A DNA stretch of 64,000 nucleotides from JAIESQ01 sp964495375 (GCA_964495375.1 CAZBWM010000001.1:1-64000), one strand, 5' to 3'. Shown: positions 43,811 through 52,587, counted from the first letter of the stretch. The notes: a model not told the origin generated them from the letters alone. Translations and numbers: made by a program.

Positions 43811-45280
43811 GTGTTGCGGGCGTTCCGCGCGCGGTTGGTCTCGGCTGAGCCGCGCACCGCAGGGCCAGTGCACGCCGGCCCGCACTTTCAGCTAGCTGCC
43901 ACTGCCGAGTCACTCGCAGACACGTCGCTACACGATTGGTCTCCAGCAAGAAGGCCGTCGGCGGCGAACTTACCGAAGGCCGTCGAACTGGCCCTGGCCG
44001 AAGTTGATCGTCCCCAGCGCGACGGACAATTGCCGGCATTCGGGCGACCCACTTCGGATTCCTGCGACCGCGATCAAGATGCTCGCGCCGAGTTCCCCGA
44101 TCCGCCGAGTTGGCGATTGCCAGGAAGCGCACTACTCCTTTCCTGGGCGCTCTTGGCGATTGTGGTGACGAACACCGGCTGCAAATCGGCGGGCACACCA
44201 ACCGCCGCGGAAATTTTGCCGGGTCAGTCGCTCCCCGACGAAGTCGCTCGCCAGAAAGTCGAGCTTTACGACGACGATCCGTTTTTCAAGCGGAACGCGG
44301 CGAAGGCCAAGCTCGGCTTGCAGAAGCTGTTCGGCGTGGAACCGAACGAAGCGATCGCCAGACAGTTGTTCGCCGACGGCGAGAAGCAGTTCCAGCAAAA
44401 GGAATACGACCGCGCGGCGAAGCTCTTCAAGAAGGCGTCGAAGCGCTGGCCCGACTCTGCCTTGCAAGAAGACTCGATGTTCATGCTGGGTGAGTCGTGG
44501 TTCTTCGCCGAGCGTTACCCGAAGGCACACGACTCGTACTTGAACCTGATGAAAAAGTACGAGAATTCGCGCTACCTCGATACCACGGTCACGCGGCAAT
44601 TCGCGATCGGTCGGTATTGGGAAGAATCCGACCGCGCGCGACACAAGCCGCTGATGGTTCCCAACCTGTTCGATGAGACCAAGCCGCTCTTCGATACGCG
44701 CGGCAACGCCCTGGCCGCGCTCGAAAGCGTCCATTTGAACGACCCCACGGGACCGTTGGCCGACGATGCCCTGGTCTGCGTCGCCAATGCGCACTTCCTC
44801 GTCGAAAACTACGAAGACGCCGACTTCAACTACAACCTGATTCGCGCGCACTACCCGCAGAGCGAGCATCAGCGGGTGGCGCACCTGCTGGGGCTGCGTG
44901 CCAAGATGCGCAAGTACCAGGGCCCCTACTACGACGGCAAGCCTCTCGATCAGTCCGAAGAATTGATTCGCCAGATCAGTGCGCGGTTTCCCGACGAAGC
45001 GCCGGACGAGCAAGCCCGCTTGCGCAATGCCTCGCGCGTGATTCACGCCCAGCATGCGCAGCGCGACTACGAAACGGCCGAGTATTACGCCCGCACCAAG
45101 CACTTCGGCGGGGCCCGCTACTATTACAACCAGGTGATCGAGAGCTTCCCCGACACGCACTACGCGGAGCTGTCGCGTAAGCGCCTCGAGCAATTCAAGG
45201 ACAAGCCTGCCAACCCGCCGAACCGCTTCAAATGGCTCGTGCAACTGTTTCGCATGGGGCGCGACAATAACTCGTACTAA
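43811..45280 (+). CDS. BamD-like TPR lipoprotein
   Basis: The start is uncertain. The frame is open from 43493, inside recO; GTG 43811 is the first start after recO, and TTG 44117 would give a neat lipoprotein signal (MPGSALLLSWALLAIVVTNT, then GC with lipidated Cys). No start has a good ribosome site, and the stretch 43811-44110 looks unstructured. The mature part has TPR-like repeats: LFADGEKQFQQKEYDRAAKL, LGESWFFAERYPKAHDSYL, LVENYEDADFNYNLIRAHYP and YYYNQVIESFPDTHYAELS. This is the outer-membrane assembly lipoprotein (BamD/YfiO) pattern, though longer than the usual ~245 aa. It is directly followed by an LptE-like gene. Confidence 0.75.
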   Translation: MLRAFRARLVSAEPRTAGPVHAGPHFQLAATAESLADTSLHDWSPARRPSAANLPKAVELALAEVDRPQRDGQLPAFGRPTSDSCDRDQDARAEFPDPPSWRLPGSALLLSWALLAIVVTNTGCKSAGTPTAAEILPGQSLPDEVARQKVELYDDDPFFKRNAAKAKLGLQKLFGVEPNEAIARQLFADGEKQFQQKEYDRAAKLFKKASKRWPDSALQEDSMFMLGESWFFAERYPKAHDSYLNLMKKYENSRYLDTTVTRQFAIGRYWEESDRARHKPLMVPNLFDETKPLFDTRGNALAALESVHLNDPTGPLADDALVCVANAHFLVENYEDADFNYNLIRAHYPQSEHQRVAHLLGLRAKMRKYQGPYYDGKPLDQSEELIRQISARFPDEAPDEQARLRNASRVIHAQHAQRDYETAEYYARTKHFGGARYYYNQVIESFPDTHYAELSRKRLEQFKDKPANPPNRFKWLVQLFRMGRDNNSY

Positions 45281-45314
45281 GCAGCCGCGTGCGATGGATA
45301 GCCGGCGTGACCCA

Positions 45315-45842
45315 ATGAACCGCATCTGCCGCATCGCCGCGCTGCTGTTGTCCCTGGCGACGCTGCCCGCGGGCTGCACGCCCTATCGATTCGGCGTCCG
45401 GTCGCTCTATCCGCCCGACATTCAAACCGTTTACGTGCCGGTCTTCACTTCGAATAGCTTCCGCCGCGATCTTGGTGAGCGTCTGACCGAGGCCGTGGCC
45501 AAGGAAATCGAATTACGCACCCCGTACAAAGTGGTCGGCTCGCCAGAGGCCGATAGCATTCTTACCGGCCAGTTGATCCGTGACACCAAGCGGCTCACCA
45601 TCGAAAGCCCGACCGACGAAGCCCGCGAGACGGAAATCGCCTTCGCGGTGCGCGTCACCTGGATCGATCGCAACGGTGGCATGATCCACGAAGGCAACGT
45701 GCCGCTGCCGCCGGCCAGCGTCGACATCATGCAAACGGCCTTCGTCCACCCCGAAGTAGGCTCGTCGATCGCCACGGGCCAGCAAGAAACGATCGAGCGC
45801 CTCGCCCGACAGATCGTTTCGCTGATGGAAGCCCCGTGGTAA
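45315..45842 (+). CDS. LptE-like outer-membrane lipoprotein
   Basis: 175 aa from ATG 45315 (an ATG at 45294 is also in frame). The signal MNRICRIAALLLSLATLPAG ends in lipobox PAGC. The mature part starts TPYRFGVRSLYPPDIQTVYV and has PVFTSNSFRRDLGERLTEAV, then KEIELRTPYKVV and ADSILTGQLIRD, the layout of LptE, the plug of the LPS translocon LptD. This fits an outer membrane. LptE is divergent in sequence, so naming is by pattern. Confidence 0.75.
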   Translation: MNRICRIAALLLSLATLPAGCTPYRFGVRSLYPPDIQTVYVPVFTSNSFRRDLGERLTEAVAKEIELRTPYKVVGSPEADSILTGQLIRDTKRLTIESPTDEARETEIAFAVRVTWIDRNGGMIHEGNVPLPPASVDIMQTAFVHPEVGSSIATGQQETIERLARQIVSLMEAPW

Positions 45843-45852
45843 TCTCGGTGGC

Positions 45853-46740
45853 ATGACGACCGAGCGATTCCCAGGCCGCGCGACCCACTGGCGATTGGCG
45901 CGCCGCGCGCTGGATTTGCCGCGGCGGCCGCTGGTGATGGGCATCGTCAACGTCACGCCCGACAGCTTCTCCGACGGCGGGCGCTTTCTCGCAAGGCAGG
46001 TGGCCATCGACCACGCCCTGCGATTGGTCGCCGAAGGGGCCGATCTCGTCGACATCGGCGGCGAGAGCACACGTCCGTACAGCCAAGGCGTACCAGCCGA
46101 TGAGCAATCGCGCCGTGTCGTGCCGGTGATCGCCGGCCTCGCCGGGCAAATCAGCGTGCCGATTTCCATCGACACGTCGAGTGCGGCCGTGGCGCGCGAG
46201 GCGCTAGCGGCCGGCGCCGAGATCGTCAATGACGTCACCGCCTTAACTGCCGACTCCCAACTGATCGACGTGGTTCGCGATGCCCGCTGCGGGATTTGCT
46301 TGATGCACATGCAGGGTACCCCTGCGACGATGCAAGACAACCCGCGGTATGACGACGTCGTGGGCGAAGTGCTGGGCTACTTGCGACGCCGGCGCGACGT
46401 TCTGCTGGCGGCCCGCGTACCGCAAGATTCGATTGCGCTCGACCCCGGCATTGGCTTCGGCAAGACGCACCAGCACAACTTGACTTTGCTGGCAGCCTGC
46501 CACCGTTTGCACGAGCTCGGCTGCCCCGTGCTGGTGGGCCACTCGCGCAAGGGATTTATCGCCAAGGTGCTGAGCGACAAAGAAACGGACCGCACGGCCG
46601 GCACCGTGGGCGCGGCCTTGTCGCTGGCCGTCCAAGGTGTCCAGATCATCCGCGTCCACGACGTAAAGGCGGTCCGCCAGGCACTGCTGCTCTTCGAGGC
46701 CACGGGCGGAATCGACGGTCAGGCCGCGACAGTCGACTGA
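45853..46740 (+). CDS. folP: Dihydropteroate synthase
   Basis: 295 aa. It joins p-aminobenzoate to dihydropterin diphosphate in folate synthesis. Motifs along the TIM barrel: MGIVNVTPDSFSDGG, GADLVDIGGESTRPYS, VPISIDTSSAAVAREAL, GAEIVNDVTAL, LMHMQGTPATMQ, IALDPGIGFGKTHQHNL, VLVGHSRKGFIAKVL and IIRVHDVKAVRQAL. Catalytic pterin residues (Asp in IDTSS, Asn in IVND, Asp in LDPGIGFGK, Lys in SRKGF) are all present. It begins 10 bases after the LptE-like gene. A hairpin without T-run lies at 46775-46800 behind it. Confidence 0.97.
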   Translation: MTTERFPGRATHWRLARRALDLPRRPLVMGIVNVTPDSFSDGGRFLARQVAIDHALRLVAEGADLVDIGGESTRPYSQGVPADEQSRRVVPVIAGLAGQISVPISIDTSSAAVAREALAAGAEIVNDVTALTADSQLIDVVRDARCGICLMHMQGTPATMQDNPRYDDVVGEVLGYLRRRRDVLLAARVPQDSIALDPGIGFGKTHQHNLTLLAACHRLHELGCPVLVGHSRKGFIAKVLSDKETDRTAGTVGAALSLAVQGVQIIRVHDVKAVRQALLLFEATGGIDGQAATVD

Positions 46741-46878
46741 CGCCGCATGGATTCCGACTGCAATCCGCGGGGCCAAGCCGGCGTTGACCTGCGCCGGCTT
46801 CTTGCGGATACTCCTTTGTAGCTTCCGCTTACGTCGATCAGGCCCGCCCCTTCGTCTCCCACCTGCAAGCATTGTCGA

Positions 46879-48153
46879 ATGGCAGTCGCCCAGCAGAACG
46901 ATCTGTGGACCTACTGCCACGACCTCGCGCGGCAGGCGCGCGAGGCCTCGGCCGAACTGGCCAGCGTTTCGGGCGCGACCAAGAACGCCTGGCTGTTACG
47001 GGCGGCCGCCGAGTTGCGCCGCCGCACGCCGGAGCTGGTCGCTGCCAACGGGCAAGACCTAGCCGCGGCGCCCGGCTTTGGCCTGACCGCTGCCCAGATC
47101 GATCGACTGAAGCTCACGCCCGCCGGCATTGAGAAGATCGCCACGGCCCTGGCCGAAGTCGCCGCCCTGCCCGACCCCGTCGGCGAAGTGATCGAAGCAT
47201 CGCTGCGTCCCAATGGGCTCGACGTACAGAAGGTGCGCGTGCCGCTGGGCGTGGTCTTCTTCATTTACGAGTCACGTCCTGAAGTAACGGTCGACGCGGC
47301 GGCCTTATGCGTCAAGAGCGGCAACGCGGTGATCCTGCGCGGCGGCAAGGAAGCCGCCCACTCGAACCGCGCCTTACACGCGATCCTCATCGAGGCGGCC
47401 CGCGCGACCGGCGTCCCCGAGCGCGCCGTGCAATTGGTGACGACTGCCGATCGCGACGCGGTGGGCCACTTGTTGAGCCTGTCCGAATACATCACCGTGG
47501 CGATTCCGCGCGGCGGCGAGGGGCTGATCCGCCGCGTTGTCGACGAAGCACGAATGCCCGTCATCAAACACTTCACCGGCAATTGCCACGTTTATGTCGA
47601 CCACAGCGCCGACCTGGCAATGGCCGAGCGCATCGTGGTCAACGCCAAATGCCACCGGTTGGGCGTTTGCAACGCGGCCGAATCGCTGCTGGTACACGCG
47701 GACATCGCGGCAAGCTTTCTGCCTGAAATCGCACGCCGCTTGACCGAATTGGGCATCGAACTGCGAGGCGACGCGGGCACGCGTAAGCTGGTGCCTGGCG
47801 CCGTCGCCGCCAGCGAAGAGGATTGGTCGACCGAGTATCTCGGGCCAATTCTGTCGGTCAAAGTGGTCGGCTCGCTCGACGAGGCGATCACGCATATCAA
47901 TCGCTACGGGTCTCAGCATACCGATGCGATTGTCACCAGCCATTTGGCGGCGGCCCGCGAATTCACCCGCCGGGTCGATAGTTCGGCCGTGATCGTCAAC
48001 GCCAGCACGCGATTCAACGATGGCGGCCAGTTGGGTCTGGGGGCCGAGATCGGCATCAGCACCGACAAGTTGCACGCCCGCGGCCCCTGCGGGCTGAAAG
48101 AGCTGACGACGTATAAGTATGTCGTTTATGGAGAAGGGCAGATCAGGGAGTAG
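46879..48153 (+). CDS. proA: Glutamate-5-semialdehyde dehydrogenase (gamma-glutamyl phosphate reductase)
   Basis: 424 aa. It reduces gamma-glutamyl phosphate with NADPH in proline synthesis. Motifs: VRVPLGVVFFIYESRPEVTV, GNAVILRGGKEAAHSN, TADRDAVGHLL, VAIPRGGEGLIRRVV, VIKHFTGNCHVYVDHSADL, and the active-site block VNAKCHRLGVCNAAESLLVH with the catalytic Cys in VCNA. C-terminal: GSQHTDAIVTSH and FNDGGQLGLGAEIGISTDKLHARGP (written here in parts). The proB kinase is not adjacent. Confidence 0.96.
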   Translation: MAVAQQNDLWTYCHDLARQAREASAELASVSGATKNAWLLRAAAELRRRTPELVAANGQDLAAAPGFGLTAAQIDRLKLTPAGIEKIATALAEVAALPDPVGEVIEASLRPNGLDVQKVRVPLGVVFFIYESRPEVTVDAAALCVKSGNAVILRGGKEAAHSNRALHAILIEAARATGVPERAVQLVTTADRDAVGHLLSLSEYITVAIPRGGEGLIRRVVDEARMPVIKHFTGNCHVYVDHSADLAMAERIVVNAKCHRLGVCNAAESLLVHADIAASFLPEIARRLTELGIELRGDAGTRKLVPGAVAASEEDWSTEYLGPILSVKVVGSLDEAITHINRYGSQHTDAIVTSHLAAAREFTRRVDSSAVIVNASTRFNDGGQLGLGAEIGISTDKLHARGPCGLKELTTYKYVVYGEGQIRE

Positions 48154-48158
48154 TGCAT

Positions 48159-48236
48159 AGTGGTCAGTGACTAGTGGCTAGTTGAGGGTCGGATGCCGAG
48201 ATCTAGCCACTGCCCACTAACCACTGATCACTACCA
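48159..48236. repeat. Inverted repeat of CAGTGGTTAGTG type
   Basis: A left arm tagtggtcagtgactagtgg (then ctag) and a right arm ctagccactgcccactaacc (then actgatcacta) are imperfect inverted repeats. They fill the gap between proA and the FliM-like gene. Similar text occurs at about 36780-36834; a related TTTTCAGTG form is at 53316-53410. Such repeats are dispersed in several planctomycete genomes to my knowledge. Confidence 0.6.
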
Positions 48237-48243
48237 GTCACGG

Positions 48244-49275
48244 ATGACAACAGTCGACCACCACCACCGCGCGATCGAATGCCCGCCCGCTGCCGAGCAG
48301 TGGCTGCCGGTGTTGCGCACGCTCCACGAAGCAGCCGCCGAGCACTGCTCGCACGCGCTTTCGCAAGCTCTGCATCGTTCGACCACGGTGCGTTTGACGG
48401 GCGTTGACGAGGTTGCGTATGGCGATTTTGTCTACAGCCTGGAGCAGCCGACTTTCGTCTGCGTGCTCTCGGGCGGCGATCGTTCCGCCCGGCTCGCATT
48501 GGAAATCAATCACTCGATTCTCTTTCCGCTGCTCGATGGCCTGCTTGGGGGCAAACCCGAGACGAGCAGCCTGCACGTGCCGCATCGCGAGTTGACACAG
48601 ATCGAACGTCGCCTGGCCGCGCGGCTGGTCGGTGCGATTGTCGAGCAGTTGTCCACGGCCTGGCCGACCTTCGCGGACGGTGAGAAGACGCCCGAGCAAA
48701 CCTCCCCGACTTCATCAGTTCCCGCGGCAAACCATTGCCCGGCGATCGAACGCATCGAGAGCGACCCCGCGCAGGCCCGGCTGGCCAACAGCGCCGATCG
48801 CGTGCTGCTCGTCACTTTTGAAATCGCACTGGGCAACCCCCGCGGGTTGTTGAACGTCTGCCTTCCCTGGCCTGCGGTGCTCGCGCTGGTTGGCGAGTTG
48901 CCCGAGCCGTTCGTGCCCGACGCGCCCTCGGATCCTACCGCCGAGGTATCCGGCAACGAGTTCGCTGGCCAGGATCTGGAGAGTTCGGAATCCGCATCAC
49001 CCGACACAGTTCAGGCTGCTTCGCACCTCCGCGGCCAACTCGTCGAGCTGGTTGTCGAGCTCGACGGCGGACACATTTCGCCCGAGGACTTGCAAGCACT
49101 GCAGGCCGGTGACATCATCACCACCAGCCAGGGAGCCGAAGACCCGCTGATCGCCACCGTCAATGGCCAGCCCCGGTTCCTGGTCCGCCCCGGCTCGCTC
49201 GGCGGGCAGAAGGCGATCGAAGTGCAACGAGAAATCGCCGAGCCTGCCTCGGAAGCCTCGCGCCGCGCCGGCTGA
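48244..49275 (+). CDS. FliM/FliN-family (SpoA domain) protein
   Basis: 343 aa from ATG 48244; the start further upstream (48193) lies in the repeat. Residues about 20-230 resemble the FliM middle (CheC-like) domain: LHEAAAEHCSHALSQALHRS, FVYSLEQPTFVCVLSG, ARLALEINHSILFPLLDGLL, RELTQIERRLAARLVGAIVE and LVTFEIALGNPRGLLNVCLP. A Ser/Asp-rich linker (about 232-265) leads to a SpoA domain with LVELVVELDGGHISPEDLQA, LQAGDIITT, DPLIATVNGQPRFLVRPGSL. This is a flagellar switch-type protein without the N-terminal CheY-binding EIDAL motif and outside any flagellar cluster seen here. Confidence 0.8.
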   Translation: MTTVDHHHRAIECPPAAEQWLPVLRTLHEAAAEHCSHALSQALHRSTTVRLTGVDEVAYGDFVYSLEQPTFVCVLSGGDRSARLALEINHSILFPLLDGLLGGKPETSSLHVPHRELTQIERRLAARLVGAIVEQLSTAWPTFADGEKTPEQTSPTSSVPAANHCPAIERIESDPAQARLANSADRVLLVTFEIALGNPRGLLNVCLPWPAVLALVGELPEPFVPDAPSDPTAEVSGNEFAGQDLESSESASPDTVQAASHLRGQLVELVVELDGGHISPEDLQALQAGDIITTSQGAEDPLIATVNGQPRFLVRPGSLGGQKAIEVQREIAEPASEASRRAG

Positions 49276-49347
49276 CCGCACGTTGCCAAAGCCCAGGCAT
49301 TCCATCAACGTACTTGCCATCCGTAAGTCAGGAGCTCGCGAAGCGTC

Positions 49348-49437
49348 ATGCTTGAATCTGTTGTCGGAGTATTGGGAATTACCCTGATCGTGCTACTGTT
49401 GATTGGCCTGACAGCGAAGATCGTCTTCGGGCCGTAA
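49348..49437 (+). CDS. Small one-helix membrane protein (29 aa)
   Basis: ATG 49348 to taa 49435-49437. The product starts MLESVVGVLGITLIVLLLIG and ends TAKIVFGP: a single hydrophobic helix and little else. GGAG at 49331-49334 is 13 bases upstream, a little far. It lies 72 bases after the FliM-like gene in the same direction. Length and composition are plausible for a membrane micropeptide, but chance cannot be excluded. Confidence 0.45.
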   Translation: MLESVVGVLGITLIVLLLIGLTAKIVFGP

Positions 49438-49444
49438 CGATTCA

Positions 49445-49518
49445 GTTAGCCGCGGAGTTTACTCCGCGCGCCGGCGGCATCGCACAAGCAAACGCGCGGG
49501 ACAAGTCCCGCGGCTAAC
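49445..49518. repeat. Inverted pair of dispersed palindromes
   Basis: Copy 1 (49445-49471, gttagccgcggagtttactc then cgcgcgc) is inverted with respect to copy 2 (49494-49518, gcgcgggacaagtcccgcgg then ctaac). The pair is 22 bases apart and could form a larger cruciform. They are members of the GCGCGGGA-n4-TCCCGCGGCTAAC family and lie in the gap after the small membrane ORF. Confidence 0.8.
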
Positions 49519-49654
49519 GGGCGGCCGAAACGCCCCCTATCCCCCCGGCCGGCTGGTGCATACGATAGAAGTGAGTAGCCGGGACTCACCGGGGGCATGA
49601 AACCATCGCCCGGCCCCTTACCCCCGAGGCGCGCGCAAAACCGCCTCGCATTCG

Positions 49655-50488
49655 ATGTCCAGCGACAAGCTTCGCCGGCGGATTGCCTCGGAGGCCGCGC
49701 GGCTCCTCTACACGCGCCAGGTTGTCGAGTATCACTCGGCCAAGCTCCGCGCCGCGCGTCAGTTGTTGGGCGGCAACGTTCGCGCCGAGGATCTGCCGAC
49801 CAATCGCGAAGTGCTCGACGAGTTCAACGCCCGCGGGCTCGAACATCAGGCACAACAGGATGCCACGGGCGATGAGGAACTCGATGCGGATTGGCGCGCG
49901 ACCATCCTGCCGATCGACGGTCAATCGCCCGATGAGCTACGGTTTGACGCCCCGAGCGAGCCGCATCCATACCTGGTTGGCGGGTGGGCCAGCGCCGACG
50001 ACTGCAATGCGCACGAGAACGGCGAGCGGCTCGATCGCTTCCACATGTATCAGTTGCTGCTGGCTCCGCTTGAACAGGTGAAGCAGAACCTCAAGCGGCA
50101 TCCCGAGGGGGACGCCCTCTACCACAGCTTGCAGGTCTTTACCTTGGCTCGCGAGGCGCTCCCTTACGACGAAGAGTTCTTGCTGGCGGCCCTGCTTCAT
50201 GACGTCGGCAAGGCGATCGATCCGCAGGCGCCGGTCGTGGCCGGGCTCGACGCCTTGAATGGATACATCACGCCGCGCACCGCCTGGCTGATCGAGCATC
50301 GGCCCGAGGCGCAGCAGTGGCGCGATGGCACGCTCGGCGCGCGGTGCCGGCGCCGGCTGGCTGCCCACGAAGATTACGAAGAGCTGATGCTCTTGGCCGA
50401 CTGCGACCGCCGCGGTCGGCAGCGCGGGGCCGTGGTGCCCGACGTAGAAGAGGCGCTCGAGTACCTGCGCGAGCTGGATGAAATGTAG
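49655..50488 (+). CDS. HD-domain protein
   Basis: 277 aa from ATG 49655. The N-terminal ~120 residues are charged and helical with no known domain (RRRIASEAARLLYTRQVVEY, AEDLPTNREVLDEFNARGLE). The HD part (about 150-250) reads DALYHSLQVFTLAREALPYD, EEFLLAALLHDVGKAID and TAWLIEHRPEAQ, so a metal site of His, His-Asp and His is present. It resembles HD domains of tRNA nucleotidyltransferase or of small phosphohydrolases but lacks a polymerase domain. Substrate unknown. No signal peptide. Confidence 0.8.
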   Translation: MSSDKLRRRIASEAARLLYTRQVVEYHSAKLRAARQLLGGNVRAEDLPTNREVLDEFNARGLEHQAQQDATGDEELDADWRATILPIDGQSPDELRFDAPSEPHPYLVGGWASADDCNAHENGERLDRFHMYQLLLAPLEQVKQNLKRHPEGDALYHSLQVFTLAREALPYDEEFLLAALLHDVGKAIDPQAPVVAGLDALNGYITPRTAWLIEHRPEAQQWRDGTLGARCRRRLAAHEDYEELMLLADCDRRGRQRGAVVPDVEEALEYLRELDEM

Positions 50489-50520
50489 CGTTCCTCGGCA
50501 GTTTTCAATAAGATGACACT

Positions 50521-50712
50521 ATGTCAACCTCCAATTTTAAGGACGAAGCGCGTCGCCTTGTCGATCAACTCCCCGCGGACGCCACGTGGGAAGACTTGCA
50601 GTATGAGATCTACGTGCGTCAAGCCATCGAGAGCGGCTTGCGGGATTCCGACGCCGGCCGAACTCTCTCTTCGGCTGAAGTACGTGCTCGCCTCGGTCTG
50701 GATCAGCCGTGA
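50521..50712 (+). CDS. Antitoxin of a RelE/ParE-type module
   Basis: 63 aa. MSTSNFKDEARRLVDQLPAD, then ATWEDLQYEIYVRQAIESGL and RDSDAGRTLSSAEVRARLGL. This is the small addiction-module component type encoded ahead of RelE/ParE toxins, with a helical head and a C-terminal toxin-wrapping segment. Its stop overlaps the toxin start (GTGA at 50709-50712), so expression is coupled. The 32-base gap after the HD gene is short, so an own promoter must be inside that gene's end. Confidence 0.85.
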   Translation: MSTSNFKDEARRLVDQLPADATWEDLQYEIYVRQAIESGLRDSDAGRTLSSAEVRARLGLDQP

Positions 50713-50996
50713 CGGTTCGTTGGACCGAATCCGCCTTAGCCGACCTCTGCGCGATTGAAACCTACATCGGCTTGCGCTCGTCGCGATATGCGAAGGCATT
50801 TGTAGAAAGAATTGTCACTCGCACCGAGATTCTTGCCCAACAACCCCTATCGGGAGCGAGCGTGCCGGAATACCACGATCCGGCGATACGGGAAGTGTTG
50901 TTGTGGCCGTATCGAATCATCTACCGCGTGCTGGCGACCGACGTGCATGTCGTCGCAGTGGTGCATGCCGCGCGGCAATTCCCGCCAGGCGACTGA
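50709..50996 (+). CDS. RelE/ParE-family toxin
   Basis: 95 aa with a GTG start at 50709 overlapping the antitoxin stop. TVRWTESALADLCAIETYIG, ILAQQPLSGASVPEYHDPAI, REVLLWPYRIIYRVLATDVH and VVAVVHAARQFP give the RelE/ParE fold: N-terminal helical hairpin, then sheet with REVLLWPYRIIYR and a terminal VHAARQ. The ParE-like features (R..LLWPYRI) favour a gyrase-poisoning type over a ribonuclease, but the split is not certain from sequence. A complete toxin-antitoxin pair. Confidence 0.88.
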   Translation: MTVRWTESALADLCAIETYIGLRSSRYAKAFVERIVTRTEILAQQPLSGASVPEYHDPAIREVLLWPYRIIYRVLATDVHVVAVVHAARQFPPGD

Positions 50997-51001
50997 GATG
51001 C

Positions 51002-51607
51002 CTACTTCCCCCGGCTAATTTGCCAGCCAGTTAAATCCCCTTCGAAGTCGGGCGATTTCTCGAGCGTGACGTACGCGATGAACTGCCCCTTCTCTGCGTG
51101 CGATTCCAACGGTTGAATCTTCAGCGCAAGATCGACGGCGAGCGGAGAGTTCGTCACGCCCGCGGCGCGTGGATTGATCCAGACTCGCGGATTCGGATAA
51201 CTGTCTCCGCTGCTGTCCGTATTGCTTGCCTCGAGGTCGACTTCTGGCGTTCGGTCAACGGCCGCAAAGACGCGTTGCCGATCGTCGAGCCGGAAGTGGC
51301 CGCTCTTGCTGCGGATGGTCAACGAACCGCAGCGGATGTCGATACTCTGTGGCGTCGACAGATCATTGTTGGCATCCGCAAAAACCAGCTTGATCTTGAT
51401 CGTTTCGCCCGGCCGCAGACGGCGCACGACCTCGTCCATTTCGGGAGCTGGCTTGGAGCCCGGCCACAACTTGCGCGGCACGTGGACGACCACCTCGCCC
51501 GGCCCCGGCTGGATCGTTCGCGAGAGACTCCAGCCGGCGAACGATATCAAAACCGCGCCAAGAAGCAGCAGCGCCGCGGCTAACCTGAACGACAACAGCG
51601 TACGCAT
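51002..51607 (-). CDS. Membrane-anchored hypothetical protein
   Basis: 201 aa from ATG 51607; the frame continues to 51652, but that part lies in a dispersed palindrome. One N-terminal helix (LLSFRLAAALLLLGAVLISFAGWSL) anchors a periplasmic beta-rich domain with PGPGEVVVHVPRKLWPGS, RPGETIKIKLVFADANND, SIDIRCGSLTIRS and GDLTGWQISRG. No family recognised. It is antiparallel to the toxin gene and ends 5 bases from it, so the two converge. It is preceded by another minus-strand membrane protein gene and the two may be co-transcribed. Confidence 0.65.
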   Translation of the reverse strand: MRTLLSFRLAAALLLLGAVLISFAGWSLSRTIQPGPGEVVVHVPRKLWPGSKPAPEMDEVVRRLRPGETIKIKLVFADANNDLSTPQSIDIRCGSLTIRSKSGHFRLDDRQRVFAAVDRTPEVDLEASNTDSSGDSYPNPRVWINPRAAGVTNSPLAVDLALKIQPLESHAEKGQFIAYVTLEKSPDFEGDLTGWQISRGK

Positions 51608-51623
51608 GCTGAGCCCCGAGCGT

Positions 51624-51650
51624 GCGCGCGGGACAAGTCCCGCGGCTAAC
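51624..51650. repeat. Dispersed palindrome (GCGCGGGA-n4-TCCCGCGG family)
   Basis: The copy gcgcgcgggacaagtcccgc then ggctaac lies between two minus-strand membrane protein genes. Its stem and ggctaac tail match the copies at 22286, 49494 and 59257. Confidence 0.8.
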
Positions 51651-51672
51651 AAGATGACTCGACGCTAAGCCC

Positions 51673-52533
51673 CTACTCCTCATCCCCCGCCAGCTTGATC
51701 GGCGGCAATTCGGGGAACAGCGGGCCAGCAGGCGCTGTCGGTCGCGCCGGCTTGCCGCCGCCAGTTCCGCCAACACCTCGACCACCCGCGCCGACGTCCG
51801 CAGCGTCACCGCCAGGTGGACCACTTCGCGGCGCGCCAGGGAGCAAACTATCACGCTCCAGCCGCGCGCGGCGCAGCTCGCGCCGCGCCTCATCGGCCAA
51901 CTGCTCGCTCGGCATGAACAGGAACAGCTCCCCTTCCTCGATCCCCATCGTCGGGGCCCGCATCTCGGCCGCATGCTGCGGGCAGGTCCACAACCGCATC
52001 TTGACCGTCTCGGGCCAGCTCTTCACCCACAGCACCAGGCCGCCGACGATCAGGCTCAACAGATAGAACGCCACCATCTTCAGCGAACCAAACGCCCAGG
52101 CCAGCAACAGAAAGAAGCCGGCCGCTCCGAGCATGCCGGCCAGCACTTGCAGCGGATACTCGAAGGCGCGCACCTCCAGTTCCAACTCGCGGTCCCACAG
52201 CGTGTCGGTTGCGCCGCACTGCCAACATTGCTTGGGCAGATCGAGCGACCAGCGCGTCCCTTCGCGATGCTCGCGCGGATGAAACTTGACAAGCCGCTCG
52301 CGCTCCGTGCGATTCTGCAAAATGGGAAGCCAAACCTGCAGGTTGATCCAGGCCTGGCGTGCTAACGGTCGCAGCCAAATCCAGCGCTCGCGAAGCCAGC
52401 CAGTCGCCGCGGCGCGCTTAGCCGCCAAATCGGCCTTCGCATCGGCATCCTTGGACGCCGACGACGCATCCGAGGCGGGCGCGGCGTCGCGCGGCGCCAC
52501 GGGGGGTTGGACGGGTGGTTCATTTCCGGTCAT
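51673..52533 (-). CDS. Hypothetical two-helix membrane protein with zinc-ribbon-like Cys pairs
   Basis: 286 aa from ATG 52533; another ATG six codons upstream is possible. The N-terminal ~50 residues are Pro/Ala/Ser-rich. A cytoplasmic part has KFHPREHREGTRWSLDLPKQ then CWQCGATDTLWDRELELEV, with a CxxC pair. Two helices follow (VLAGMLGAAGFFLLLAWAFG, MVAFYLLSLIVGGLVLWVK) and then RLWTCPQHAAEMRAP with one more Cys and two His, which may complete a metal site. The C-terminus is Gly/Pro-rich. Function unknown. Confidence 0.65.
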   Translation of the reverse strand: MTGNEPPVQPPVAPRDAAPASDASSASKDADAKADLAAKRAAATGWLRERWIWLRPLARQAWINLQVWLPILQNRTERERLVKFHPREHREGTRWSLDLPKQCWQCGATDTLWDRELELEVRAFEYPLQVLAGMLGAAGFFLLLAWAFGSLKMVAFYLLSLIVGGLVLWVKSWPETVKMRLWTCPQHAAEMRAPTMGIEEGELFLFMPSEQLADEARRELRRARLERDSLLPGAPRSGPPGGDAADVGAGGRGVGGTGGGKPARPTAPAGPLFPELPPIKLAGDEE

Positions 52534-52587
52534 TCCTAAATCGTAACACATCAGATCGCTTTCCATGAGCACACTGGACGTTGACAA

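Noticed and set aside
46775..46800. AAGCCGGCG/CGCCGGCTT hairpin after folP as a terminator
   Set aside because: No T-run follows, so evidence for a rho-independent stop is weak.
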